Assembly (NCBI RefSeq): GCF_014652535.1
Contig: NZ_BMYZ01000004.1
Coordinates: 14,844 to 78,843 of the forward strand
DNA length: 64,000 nucleotides
Source: Cellvibrio zantedeschiae
GTDB taxonomy: Bacteria > Pseudomonadota > Gammaproteobacteria > Pseudomonadales > Cellvibrionaceae
Direction of reading: 5' to 3'
Of this stretch, positions 1 to 8,143 are shown piece after piece; within the stretch, counting starts at the first letter, position 1; every line of letters begins with the position of its first letter. Below the pieces are notes generated by a model. That model was not told the origin of the DNA, made no database searches, and saw only the letters and a program-made list of their open reading frames with translations. The position numbers were made by a program, and so were the translations under genes.

Positions 1-1719
1 ACTTTCTCTGTCGGGCAATACTCGAGTGCGGGTGTTAAGGCGGATAATGAAGATGCTATTGGCATTCGTATTCCTGAAGGAACTTTGCTGAGTACCAAAG
101 GTGCGGCGGCAATTATTGCGGATGGTGTGAGTGCGGCTGAGGCGGGTAAAGAGGCGAGTGAAACTTGCGTGCGCAATTTCCTTGTCGATTATTTCTCTAC
201 ACCCGATACCTGGACGGTAAAAAAATCTACTTCTCAAGTGCTGATCGCGCTTAATCGCTGGCTCTATTCGCGTGGGCGTGAATTTCACGAAGCTAAAAAA
301 GGTTATGTCAGTACTTTTAGCTGCATTATTTTTAAATCACATAGTGCACATATTTTCCACGTAGGTGATTCCCGTATTTATCGTTTGCGCAACGGAAAGC
401 TGGAGCAATTGACGCGCGATCATCGCACAGTTATCAGCGATCAGGAATCTTATTTAGTTCGCGCCATAGGTCTGGATGTGTCGCTTGATGTTGATTGCGG
501 GATTCATGAAATTGAAGTTGGCGATACCTTTTTATTATCAACTGACGGGCTACACGATTTTATTAAGCAAACTGATATTGTTAATGCGCTGGAAAATTCC
601 GGTGAAAATTACGATGAAGCTTGTGCACAGTTGGCGCATCTTGCGTTAAGTAATAAGAGTGATGACAACATTAGCTGCCAGATTATTCGCGTAAATAGTT
701 TGCCAGAAGAAAATATTGAAGACGCTACGCAAAAATTAACCGCGCTACCCTTTCCACCGAATCTGGACGTCGGAAAAATTATCGATGGATACCGGATTGA
801 AAAAGAATTGCACGCAAGCAGTCGCAGCCAGGTGTATCTGGTATCGGATATAGAAACTGGTGAGCGTTTTTGCATGAAAACGCCTTCAGTCAATTTTGAA
901 GATAATGCAGCCTATATCGAGCGTTTTGTTATGGAGAGTTGGATCGGTAGCCGCATCCACAATCCACATGTTGTAAAAATTATTAATCACAACAAGCCAA
1001 AAACCTGTCTCTATTACCTAATGGCTTATATTGATGGTATTACGCTGGCGCAGTGGATTAAGGAAAATCCCAATCCACCTGTGCAAAATGTTACCTATAT
1101 CATTGAGCAGGTTGTTAAAGGCTTACGCGCATTTCACCGGCGCGAAACCTTGCATCAGGATATTCGCCCGGCCAACATTATGATTGACCGCAATGGCGAA
1201 GTGAAAATTATTGATTTCGGTGCATGTCTTGTAAAAGGTATTGCAGAAATTGCTACACCCATCAAACGCGATAATGTTTTGGGCACAGCGGAATATTCTG
1301 CACCCGAACATGTATTGGAGGCGACCTGTTCTGAGCAATCTGACATTTTTTCACTTGCCGTGGTTGTGTTTGAAATGCTCACGGGTGCTCAGCCGTTTAA
1401 AGGCAAGCTCGGGCAGTGCCGGTCGCCGCGCGCGTATCTCAGCACACAATATGTGCCCGCCTATGAATTAAACCCGCTGGTGCCGTTTTGGATAGATGCT
1501 GCCATTAAGAAAGGGCTGCGTTACGATCCCGGGCGCCGCCACGCGGATGTTTCTGAATTTTTGCATGAATTATTGCAGCCGAATCCAAAATACAAACAAC
1601 AGTATCGTTCGATTTTGTCAGAGAAAAAGCCTCAGCGCTTTTGGCAGATTGTATCGGCGGCTTTATTGATAGCCTTGTGTGTGGAAACCTATTTATTAAT
1701 CGGTAAGATGGCAGGTTGA
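1..1719 (+). CDS. PP2C phosphatase / Ser-Thr protein kinase fusion (5' end outside window)
   Basis: The reading frame is open from base 1, so the gene begins upstream; 572 residues are visible. The first ~235 residues are a PP2C-type phosphatase (N-terminal SVGQYSSAGVKADNEDA, then GDSRIYRL, STDGLHD and DDNISC metal-binding motifs). Residues ~262-530 are a protein kinase with HQDIRPANIM near 385 and IIDFG near 405. A single hydrophobic segment at about 548-566 anchors it to the membrane at the C-terminus. The HRD arginine is replaced by Gln, and the glycine-rich loop (ELHASSRSQVYL) has no glycines, so kinase activity may be weak. Fusions of this kind sit beside nasA and nirB in Pseudomonas, and nirB lies at the other end of this window. 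A role in nitrate-assimilation signalling is inferred from that; the substrate is unknown. Confidence 0.88.
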   Translation, partial: TFSVGQYSSAGVKADNEDAIGIRIPEGTLLSTKGAAAIIADGVSAAEAGKEASETCVRNFLVDYFSTPDTWTVKKSTSQVLIALNRWLYSRGREFHEAKKGYVSTFSCIIFKSHSAHIFHVGDSRIYRLRNGKLEQLTRDHRTVISDQESYLVRAIGLDVSLDVDCGIHEIEVGDTFLLSTDGLHDFIKQTDIVNALENSGENYDEACAQLAHLALSNKSDDNISCQIIRVNSLPEENIEDATQKLTALPFPPNLDVGKIIDGYRIEKELHASSRSQVYLVSDIETGERFCMKTPSVNFEDNAAYIERFVMESWIGSRIHNPHVVKIINHNKPKTCLYYLMAYIDGITLAQWIKENPNPPVQNVTYIIEQVVKGLRAFHRRETLHQDIRPANIMIDRNGEVKIIDFGACLVKGIAEIATPIKRDNVLGTAEYSAPEHVLEATCSEQSDIFSLAVVVFEMLTGAQPFKGKLGQCRSPRAYLSTQYVPAYELNPLVPFWIDAAIKKGLRYDPGRRHADVSEFLHELLQPNPKYKQQYRSILSEKKPQRFWQIVSAALLIALCVETYLLIGKMAG

Positions 1720-1729
1720 TTAAGTAGCG

Positions 1730-1767
1730 AACGCGTTAATTTTAATCGCAAAATTAACGCGTTTTTA
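1730..1767. terminator. Bidirectional terminator between kinase and holin genes
   Basis: A 14-bp perfect inverted repeat (AACGCGTTAATTTT and its complement) with a 6-base loop is followed by T-rich sequence on the plus strand and preceded by A-rich bases. It can end both the kinase gene and the convergent holin gene. Confidence 0.75.
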
Positions 1768-1768
1768 T

Positions 1769-2206
1769 TTACTTGAGGGATTTGGTATCCGTGCCTTTTA
1801 ATTTATCAAAAGAGCGTAGCGTTCCTATACCGAGCATTCCCATAATCAATGGATAAAGTGCGTCGCTATTTGGTGTAGGTGGTGTCTCCATGCCGGGAAT
1901 CCAACACAACAAGGGATAGAGAATAAATTGATAGAAAAGTGCAAGTGCGCCAACCCAACCAATTGCTGGTCGCCAACCTGCAACAAATAAGCTGGTGTGG
2001 GTCGCTTCGGTTTTATTGACTTCAGCTTGCGCCGTGTTTTGCTCGGCAATTAATTTGTTTTCCAGATAATCAAATTCGCGATTAGCTTTTAAAAATTCAT
2101 TTTGCTTTTCCAATCGCTCTTCATCGGAAGTAAATAAATTATCGACTGTGTCGCCAATAGCTTTGACGGTATTGCCACCGTTAAATAATGTTGATAAAAA
2201 ATTCAT
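1769..2206 (-). CDS. 3-TM GTA-type holin family protein
   Basis: The 145-residue protein has an N-terminal charged helical region (residues ~28-66), then a GWRPAIGW motif near 77-84 and hydrophobic segments at about 82-103 and 116-130. This matches the holin family found in gene transfer agents and phages (GTA_holin_3TM), which makes inner-membrane holes that let a muramidase reach peptidoglycan. Its ATG overlaps the stop of the upstream endolysin gene as ATGA, and a perfect AGGAGGTG ribosome site precedes it, so the two are translated together. No capsid, tail or integrase gene lies nearby. It could be a remnant of a phage or a domesticated release module; the family call is firm, the role is inferred. 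Confidence 0.82.
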   Translation of the reverse strand: MNFLSTLFNGGNTVKAIGDTVDNLFTSDEERLEKQNEFLKANREFDYLENKLIAEQNTAQAEVNKTEATHTSLFVAGWRPAIGWVGALALFYQFILYPLLCWIPGMETPPTPNSDALYPLIMGMLGIGTLRSFDKLKGTDTKSLK

Positions 2207-2691
2207 GCTGCACCTCCTAGCGCACGGTTAACCCAACCTAATAGAAACTTACTCTGGCTGCGATCTTTATTGCACAAGCTGGCGTAATAGCCGACTTTTA
2301 CCAGCGTAAAATGCACGATAAATTCTTTTTCATTTTGCTGGTTAATTACACCAAGTGACGCGCTGCCAATAATGCCGTCAGCGGGTTTGATGTCTAACAT
2401 GGATTGAGCCAAACGACTGGCGGTGCGCACACCCATGTTAACTGCGGTATCAAACAGATTTTCGGCAATCATTTGTGATTTCAAATCGTCACCGCGCACT
2501 CTATCCCAATAATCGCGTTTATAGATATCGCGCGCCTGTTGTTCGGTGAGATTGCGAATATCAACATTTGGGTATGCGGTTTGGGAAATTCCGTACTTGG
2601 TTGCGCCGCCTCTATCACCGGCAATGTCCGTAAATTTTGCGCCGCCCTCTTTCGCCAGTGTTTTTACAATGGCATCGTTAAAATTGGCCAT
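2203..2691 (-). CDS. GH108 family endolysin (N-acetylmuramidase)
   Basis: This 162-residue protein carries the GH108 signature at the N-terminus: KEGGAKFTDIAGDRGGATKYGIS, given here in parts as KEGG (catalytic Glu15), then DRGG and TKYGIS. The C-terminal part (from about residue 95, ADGIIGSASLGVIN) resembles the predicted peptidoglycan-binding domain that accompanies this family. It would cut the glycan backbone of peptidoglycan. There is no signal peptide, so export must depend on the holin, whose start codon overlaps its stop codon. The start is supported by AAGGA upstream of the ATG. It lacks spanin genes and any phage neighbours. Confidence 0.88.
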   Translation of the reverse strand: MANFNDAIVKTLAKEGGAKFTDIAGDRGGATKYGISQTAYPNVDIRNLTEQQARDIYKRDYWDRVRGDDLKSQMIAENLFDTAVNMGVRTASRLAQSMLDIKPADGIIGSASLGVINQQNEKEFIVHFTLVKVGYYASLCNKDRSQSKFLLGWVNRALGGAA

Positions 2692-2894
2692 GACTAATTC
2701 CTTCAGATGTGTTTATTTGTTGGTCGAAAACTAACCTGATTAAGCCTGTGATATTACGCGACAGACGTCAATCGTTTTGTGAGGTGTGGCGACAGAATCT
2801 GGCGCCTAAAACTTTTATTTGTGATTGATAAAATGAAGGAAGGTAATTTGGGGCAGTAGTTTGGTAAGTCGTTTGGGGAATGGCTGTAGCCGTT

Positions 2895-3482
2895 TTAACG
2901 CGAAGCAAGTTTATATAAAAGATTTTGTTTTACGCCGGGCCATTCATGCTTGACGATACTGTAGAGCACTGAATCGCGTACTCGACCATCGGGCATCACC
3001 ATGTGGCTGCGGAGGATACCTTCTTCTTTTGCACCTAAGCGTAAAATCGCCTGGCGAGATGTTGAGTTTAAATAATCGGTGAGAAATTCCACCCGATTAA
3101 AATTCAGGTTTTCAAATGCGTGTGTGAGCAACAATAATTTTGCTTCAGTATTGAATAAAGTTTTCTGCCAACTTTTACCTAAAAAGCTATAGCCAATTTC
3201 TACGCGCTTGTTGGCGAGATTAGCTTTCATGAAGCGTGTAGAGCCGACTACTTTCGTGTTGTGTTTGTCGATGATTGCAAAAGTTAAGCCGTCACCCTGT
3301 TCAAAAAGTGTTTGGGCATTATCGAAAAACACGTCTAAATCATTGGGATGTGGAACCAGCGTGACAAATAGCTTCCATAATTCACCATCGCAAATAGCGT
3401 CGCATAAACCGGATTTATGTTCATGTGAAAGAGGCTCAAGACGAACAAGATTTCCTTCAAGAACAAGCGGTGTAAATGTCAT
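2895..3482 (-). CDS. GNAT family N-acetyltransferase, RimJ/RimL-like
   Basis: The 195-residue protein has the typical layout of the RimJ/RimL branch of GNAT acetyltransferases: an N-terminal LVRLEPLSHEH strand, VGSTRFMKAN and RVEIGYSFLGKSWQ in the middle, and a late NFNRVEFLTDYLNSTSRQAILRLGAKEEGILR region that closes the acetyl-CoA fold. It probably transfers acetyl from acetyl-CoA to an amine of a protein or small molecule. It stands alone, so context gives no substrate. No ribosome site is strong. Confidence 0.85.
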   Translation of the reverse strand: MTFTPLVLEGNLVRLEPLSHEHKSGLCDAICDGELWKLFVTLVPHPNDLDVFFDNAQTLFEQGDGLTFAIIDKHNTKVVGSTRFMKANLANKRVEIGYSFLGKSWQKTLFNTEAKLLLLTHAFENLNFNRVEFLTDYLNSTSRQAILRLGAKEEGILRSHMVMPDGRVRDSVLYSIVKHEWPGVKQNLLYKLASR

Positions 3483-3543
3483 AGCCTATAGCTCGTGATT
3501 CCAATTCGGTTGAACTATAACCACAATTTAATTATTTTTGAAT

Positions 3544-3583
3544 AGCTTTATTCGCCGGTGATTTGTTTTAGGCGAATAAAGCT
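3544..3583. terminator. Stem-loop downstream of the zinc receptor gene
   Basis: A perfect 13-bp inverted repeat (AGCTTTATTCGCC and GGCGAATAAAGCT) with a 14-base loop lies 18 bp after the receptor stop codon. The minus-strand tail is A/T-rich but has no clean T run, so this may be an inefficient terminator or an mRNA-stabilising hairpin. Confidence 0.5.
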
Positions 3584-3600
3584 GCAAAGGTTAAACAGGA

Positions 3601-5589
3601 TTAGAATTTAACTCTCATTCCCAGCTGAATACTTCTGCCGGCTTCTGGCGCTATGTCCCGCAAATAGGATGATGCATTGCGAATTTCTGCGTCGGTCAAG
3701 TTGGTCGCTTTTGCAAAGAGGGTGTAATCCGTACCTGCGCTGCTAAAGGTGTAATCGATTCGCGCATCAATGCGGTTGTAGGAATCGGTTTCACTTTCGT
3801 TATCACCTGCATGGTTTTGTTTTGATGTATGAGTGGCGCTAATGTTTGCGCTCCATTGATTGAAATTAAAATCCAGCGAACTGCCAATTCGCATAGGTGT
3901 AATGCGCGGAAGATCGCCACCATCATCCAAAGTTGCGCGTACCTTATCGCTGAATAAACGCAAATTCCAATATTGTGCAAATGGAATTTTTAATTCTGTT
4001 TCAAAGCCCTTAAAGGTGGCGTTTGCTTGGGTGTATTGGTAGCCATTGAGTTCATCAATAATTTCGTTGAGATTTTTAGCATAAATAAAATCATCTACCT
4101 TGTTGTAAAAAATACTGGTGGAAAATTGCAGCTTATCACCATGCCAGTGGTAGCCAAAATCTATATTGGTGCTGGTTTCTTCGTTGAGATTTTCATCACC
4201 TATTAAATAGCTTCCCGTTGCTGGATGTGGTCCATTCGCGAGCAATTCTTCTACACTGGGTGCTCGTTGTGATTGTGCAATGCCCAGGCTGAATTGTTGA
4301 TCCTGGGTAAAATGCCAGGTAGTGGTAGCGGATAAGTTAATAGAGTCATGGCTAATGCTGTGTCCTTTTGATATTGCAGCTTGTGCATCGGGCGTAATTT
4401 TTTGTGAGTCGGCGCGCACTCCAATTTCGTAAGTGAAATTATTGTGTTTGGTTTCTTCTACAATAAAAATTCCTAAATTGCTGATGTCTGATTTAGGAAT
4501 AAACGCTTCTTCACCTATGGCAGCAAAGGTGCTTTTTGCAGTTTGTACACCAATGGCACCGTTCCAATTTACATTAAATAATTCGAGCGGGTCGTGAATT
4601 AATTCGACGCGGCCTTCGTAAGCATCGTTAGTAAATTTTGTGCCGGGCTCGCCGTTTTCCATTTCTGTGTGTTGGTAATCATTGTGGCCAAGGCGTGCGC
4701 TGATTTTTTGGAAACCGTCAAATGGATTATTGAGTTCGCCTTTTACATCGTAACGGGTTTGGTGCATATCAATACGCACCAGTTCATCGCCATTCCCATT
4801 ATGATCAGGAGGCACGCCATAATTGTTATCGAGCTTGTTCACACTTATGCCGATGAAATCTTCACCGCTAATATAAGACGCGCCCAGGGTGCCGCTGGTG
4901 GATTTTGCATCTGTATTGGGAATAAAACCTTTGGCTGCGTCAGCGTGGTCTTCTGGATTTTTAAAAGCGAAGCCGGGAGTTTCCATATTGTCGCTGTCGC
5001 GTTTTACACCATCGATATGAAACGCAAAATTTCCTGCGGCAGCATTAAGATTGGCAACACCGACGGTTTCATTGTTGGCGCTTGAATTGCGTAGCTCCGC
5101 ACCGCCAGCAAAACTTTCAGGCAATTCGCTGGGAATGCGATTGTCTAACACGTTTACCACACCACCAATGGCGCCGCTGCCGTAACGCAATGCTGCGGGG
5201 CCACGCAAAACTTCAATCTTGTTGGCGAGCAGTGGCTCCAACGTCACGGCATGGTCAGGGCTCGCGGCTGAGGCATCCATTGAGCCCACGCTGTCTTGCA
5301 TCACTTTTACGCGGTTATCACTCTGGCCACGAATAATGGGTAGGCCAACGCCGGGGCCGAAACTGGCAGAGCTCACGCCCAATTGCCCATTAAGGGTTTC
5401 GCCCAGAGTCGCCGCTGCGGCGTTTTGCAAACTTTCGCCACTCAAGAGGTTTACGGGTTTGTTTACAGCCTCAATACTTTTGGCAAAGGGCGATGCAGTC
5501 ACTACAACTTCTTCAAGATCATCAGCAAAAGCGATGGGGCAGGCAGCAGCAAGCACTACCGCGAGATAGTGTTTCGGAAAATGGTTCAT
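3601..5589 (-). CDS. znuD: ZnuD-like TonB-dependent zinc receptor
   Basis: The 662-residue protein has a signal peptide ending at FADD, a TonB box region (EEVVVTASPF, residues ~26-35), a plug domain (LRGPAALRYGSGAIGGVVNV near 133-152) and a long beta-barrel ending in the usual aromatic terminus (MRVKF). The plug and barrel resemble the ZnuD/ZrtA group of zinc receptors. The barrel contains His/Asp/Glu-rich stretches such as DHNGNGDE and ENGEPGTKF that may bind metal. It follows a DUF2946-like gene by 60 bp, and a near-consensus Zur box lies before that gene. Together these support zinc uptake across the outer membrane when zinc is scarce. A role with another substrate such as a metallophore cannot be excluded. 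Confidence 0.87.
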   Translation of the reverse strand: MNHFPKHYLAVVLAAACPIAFADDLEEVVVTASPFAKSIEAVNKPVNLLSGESLQNAAAATLGETLNGQLGVSSASFGPGVGLPIIRGQSDNRVKVMQDSVGSMDASAASPDHAVTLEPLLANKIEVLRGPAALRYGSGAIGGVVNVLDNRIPSELPESFAGGAELRNSSANNETVGVANLNAAAGNFAFHIDGVKRDSDNMETPGFAFKNPEDHADAAKGFIPNTDAKSTSGTLGASYISGEDFIGISVNKLDNNYGVPPDHNGNGDELVRIDMHQTRYDVKGELNNPFDGFQKISARLGHNDYQHTEMENGEPGTKFTNDAYEGRVELIHDPLELFNVNWNGAIGVQTAKSTFAAIGEEAFIPKSDISNLGIFIVEETKHNNFTYEIGVRADSQKITPDAQAAISKGHSISHDSINLSATTTWHFTQDQQFSLGIAQSQRAPSVEELLANGPHPATGSYLIGDENLNEETSTNIDFGYHWHGDKLQFSTSIFYNKVDDFIYAKNLNEIIDELNGYQYTQANATFKGFETELKIPFAQYWNLRLFSDKVRATLDDGGDLPRITPMRIGSSLDFNFNQWSANISATHTSKQNHAGDNESETDSYNRIDARIDYTFSSAGTDYTLFAKATNLTDAEIRNASSYLRDIAPEAGRSIQLGMRVKF

Positions 5590-5612
5590 CTAAAAACTCC
5601 ACAGCAAAGGGC

Positions 5613-5634
5613 GCGGCTACTCTAAAGTAGCCGC
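5613..5634 (-). other. Intergenic stem-loop inside the zinc-receptor operon
   Basis: GCGGCTAC and GTAGCCGC form an 8-bp stem with a 6-base loop between the DUF2946-like gene and the receptor. No T run follows on either strand, so it is more likely an mRNA processing or stability element than a terminator. Confidence 0.45.
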
Positions 5635-5649
5635 AATAAAAATAAGGGT

Positions 5650-5958
5650 TTAGCGAGTGCGGAGTAGAGCGGGAGGTGCGCGTATAAGCGCGAGGCGGCT
5701 TTTTAGGCGAGGAACAAAACGCGTGATCGACGTGCTTAGGGTTGCGGCAACTAGCAACGGAATCAGGATGAGGGCTGGCGAGCCAAGCAGCTTATCCAGT
5801 GACACTGAATGCTGGCAGAGTGCACATTGGTCATCTGCCTGGGTGAAAACGCCGTGAGCGTGACCTGCCTCCAGCACCGAGGTGAGCGCCAATACTGCCG
5901 CCGCGGCTATGAACCAAAGGCGCAGTTGTCGAGTGGATTGGCGAATGACTGTGAACAT
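5650..5958 (-). CDS. DUF2946-like membrane protein of Zur-controlled operon
   Basis: From the ATG at 5958 this is a 102-residue protein with an N-terminal hydrophobic segment (LWFIAAAAVLALTSVLEAGHAHG), a QCALCQHS motif with a CxxC pair and nearby His residues, and a second hydrophobic segment (ALILIPLLVAATLS). This layout is that of DUF2946-type proteins, which often neighbour TonB receptors for metals. An upstream TTG in frame at 5994 overlaps the Zur box, so the ATG is preferred. It probably works at the membrane with the downstream receptor, perhaps in metal handling through the Cys/His motif; no biochemical function is established here. Confidence 0.7.
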   Translation of the reverse strand: MFTVIRQSTRQLRLWFIAAAAVLALTSVLEAGHAHGVFTQADDQCALCQHSVSLDKLLGSPALILIPLLVAATLSTSITRFVPRLKSRLALIRAPPALLRTR

Positions 5959-5993
5959 GGGGCGCAATCTAAAGAAGTTTTGTATGACTCGCA

Positions 5994-6014
5994 AGCGTTA
6001 TATTATAACATTTG
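5994..6014. promoter_or_regulatory. Zur box upstream of the zinc-receptor operon
   Basis: The core GTTATATTATAAC (5997-6009 region) is a perfect odd-centred palindrome and matches the gammaproteobacterial Zur consensus core GTTATANTATAAC, with ATTTG on its right flank. It lies about 36-56 bp upstream of the DUF2946-like ATG, where a repressor would cover the promoter. Confidence 0.85.
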
Positions 6015-6088
6015 TAAAAAGGTTGAAATTAACGGAAGCTAAGGCCTCGTTAACTTTTATGTGTTACTTGTGAACTTTGATTCCCTCT

Positions 6089-6700
6089 ATGAACTTTGAT
6101 CCTCGCCTTATTGAAGCAGCCCAGTGTTACAAATTAATGGTGGGTAGTATCACCCCGCGTCCTATCGCGTGGATAAGTAGTTTGAGTTCCACGGGAGTGC
6201 TTAACCTGGCCCCTTATTCTTTTTTCACCGTGGCGAGTTGTAATCCTCCTGTGCTTGCAGTGACTCAGGTGAATCCGCGTGACCGTGCGGCCAAAGATAC
6301 GCTAACTAATTTACGAGCGACCGGCGAATGCGTCGTCAATATTGTGAGCGAAGATCAGGCTGCAATAATGAATGCCAGTTGTGGTAATTATCCGCCTGAG
6401 ATAAGTGAGTTTTCCGCGTTGAATATCGCGAGTGAACCGAGCCATTCGGTGAAAGTGGCGGGAGTGAAAGCAGCCAACGTAAGGTTTGAATGTAAACTGC
6501 GCGAAGTGCTGGCAGTTTCTTCACTACCCATGGGTGGGCACATGATGTTGCTGGATGTTGTGAGTATTTATGTAAATGAGTCGGTTCTTGTTGATGGCCA
6601 AATTGCGCCACACTTGTTAAATACAATCGGTAAGTTGGGTGGCGACTTATACACGGCAACTCACGAGCAATTTGAAATGGCTCGTCCGGATGTAAAATAA
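6089..6700 (+). CDS. Flavin reductase family protein (DIM6/NTAB type)
   Basis: The 203-residue protein starts MNFDPR and has the flavin-binding split-barrel pattern of the flavoredoxin/flavin reductase family: GSITPRPIAWISS, NLAPYSFFTVASCNPP and KDTLTNLRATGECVVN. Such proteins bind FMN and reduce flavin with NAD(P)H or serve as flavoredoxins. A TTG 12 bp upstream is in frame, but the ATG at 6089 fits the family start better. It diverges from the Zur-controlled operon; whether Zur affects it is not clear. The physiological partner is unknown. Confidence 0.87.
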   Translation: MNFDPRLIEAAQCYKLMVGSITPRPIAWISSLSSTGVLNLAPYSFFTVASCNPPVLAVTQVNPRDRAAKDTLTNLRATGECVVNIVSEDQAAIMNASCGNYPPEISEFSALNIASEPSHSVKVAGVKAANVRFECKLREVLAVSSLPMGGHMMLLDVVSIYVNESVLVDGQIAPHLLNTIGKLGGDLYTATHEQFEMARPDVK

Positions 6701-6731
6701 CCAGGTTGAATTTTCGTATCGAGGTGGCGGA

Positions 6732-7529
6732 ATGTGGGTTTTGTGGTTAGTGCTATTCATGGCGGTGGTGGGTTATTTTATTTATCGCACGGATAAAAAA
6801 ATAAAATCGAAATTCGAGGATAAATTTAATCCGCACGATTGGGATCTGCCGCGTTCGGTAGAACTCACGGCTGAGATCAAACCTCAGCCGGTTGTCGCGC
6901 CTGTTGCGAATGTAAAGCTCAGCTATGAAAAAACATCTTCGGTTCTAAATGATGTTCAGCGTCCTATTTTTACCGCGCTACAGCAAGCATTGAATGGCGA
7001 ATATATTTTGCTCACCAATATAAATGCGGGCGATGTTTTGAATGTTGGCGCCAGTAATAACCTGCTTGCGGTGCAAGTTGCGACTAAAAATATTGCCACA
7101 AAGCAATTTGATTTTGTTGTCTGCGAAAAAACGCAGTTGCGTGCAGTTTGCGTCATTATGTTGGGCGATAGTCTTGATCCATTACTGACTAGCATATGTG
7201 AAGATGCGCAATTGCCCTTGGCGCGTTTTAAAGTGCAGGCGAGTTATGATGTTGCCGTTATTCGTGCAAGTTTATTTAAAGCATTGGGCGTTGAGCAAGC
7301 TGAGGCAATATCCACCAATGAATCGGTTTTGGATATTGTTGATGAACCGGAAGTAAAAAGCCCAGCTAATAAAAGCGAGTTGACAGAAAGCGGAATTGCT
7401 TTAGAGCTTTGTCCTGAGTGCTCGGCGGTTATGTTAAAACGCAAAGCTAAAAATGGTGCAGCTGCAGGAAAATTATTTTGGATTTGTTCTACCTATCCAA
7501 AATGCCGTGGCGTCTTGCCTATAAAATAA
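6732..7529 (+). CDS. DUF2726 protein with C-terminal zinc finger, membrane anchored
   Basis: The 265-residue protein starts with one transmembrane segment (WVLWLVLFMAVVGYFIY), then a DUF2726-like domain (about residues 70-185, a nuclease-fold-like region with QRPIFTALQQAL and FDFVVCEKTQLR). It ends with a topoisomerase-type zinc ribbon: CPECSAVM near 231 and CSTYPKCRG near 252, giving four cysteines. The GAGGTGG sequence just before the start is a good ribosome site. The arrangement suggests a membrane-bound nucleic-acid-binding protein, but no activity has been assigned to it that I know of. Confidence 0.75.
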   Translation: MWVLWLVLFMAVVGYFIYRTDKKIKSKFEDKFNPHDWDLPRSVELTAEIKPQPVVAPVANVKLSYEKTSSVLNDVQRPIFTALQQALNGEYILLTNINAGDVLNVGASNNLLAVQVATKNIATKQFDFVVCEKTQLRAVCVIMLGDSLDPLLTSICEDAQLPLARFKVQASYDVAVIRASLFKALGVEQAEAISTNESVLDIVDEPEVKSPANKSELTESGIALELCPECSAVMLKRKAKNGAAAGKLFWICSTYPKCRGVLPIK

Positions 7530-7532
7530 AGG

Positions 7533-7565
7533 CAAAAAAATCCGGAAGCTTTACAGCGTCCGGAT
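7533..7565 (-). terminator. Terminator for the PA14-like gene
   Basis: ATCCGGA and TCCGGAT pair around a 12-base loop; on the minus strand the stem is followed by seven Ts. It ends the PA14-like gene and could also act on the convergent DUF2726 gene. Confidence 0.65.
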
Positions 7566-7582
7566 AATTTCTTTAAACAGAA

Positions 7583-8143
7583 TTAAAAACTAATGTAACG
7601 CGAATTTTCCCCTGCTATATATTGAACTCCGTTATTCCCATAGGAATAACCCATGGTTAAACCGGCGTTGCCGTAACCCTGGAAGTAAACCAATTTAAAT
7701 TTGTGCTCCCCTTCCATTAACCTGATTTGGCATGCATTGACAGTTAATGGGCGGTCATGAGTCCATTCGCACAATTGCTGGCCATCAATACTAAAAATAA
7801 AACCATCGTCGCTGCCAAGATAAAACACATAATCCCCAGCTTTTTTAACAGTGAAGGGTGCATTTATATCCACCCAAAAATCGCCGGCATAACCAATATC
7901 ACCCAGTTTGGGGTGTCGAAAACGACTTTTATCTGCCAAGTCGATACGGTCGACTTTCACGGTTTTTGTCATTTCAATATCGCGTGGCTGATGAATATCG
8001 GTAATGGTTATGCGGTTTTTGCTGATCACCAAATCGAACACGCCGCTGACATAAGGTGGTGTAATTCGATAGATAATAGCCACTGCTATGATGGCTAGCA
8101 TTACCGAAAACACAATGTTTCTATTGAACGGAATGGTTGTCAT
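7583..8143 (-). CDS. PA14-like domain protein, membrane anchored
   Basis: From the ATG at 8143 the protein has 186 residues: an N-terminal transmembrane segment (IVFSVMLAIIAVAIIYRI) and a PA14-type carbohydrate-binding domain shown by GDYVFYLGSDDGFIFSIDGQ, the short stretch LMEGEHKFKLVYFQGYGNAGL split here, and GYSYG. The start codon shares one base with the stop codon of the upstream mannosyltransferase (TAATG) and has AGGTGG before it, so the two are co-translated. It probably acts in the periplasm with the glycosyltransferase, perhaps binding glycan or a glycosylated partner. That link is inference. Confidence 0.72.
   Translation of the reverse strand: MTTIPFNRNIVFSVMLAIIAVAIIYRITPPYVSGVFDLVISKNRITITDIHQPRDIEMTKTVKVDRIDLADKSRFRHPKLGDIGYAGDFWVDINAPFTVKKAGDYVFYLGSDDGFIFSIDGQQLCEWTHDRPLTVNACQIRLMEGEHKFKLVYFQGYGNAGLTMGYSYGNNGVQYIAGENSRYISF

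Noticed and set aside
1769-2691. Holin and endolysin as part of a complete prophage
   Set aside because: No other phage genes, integrase or attachment sites are seen around them.
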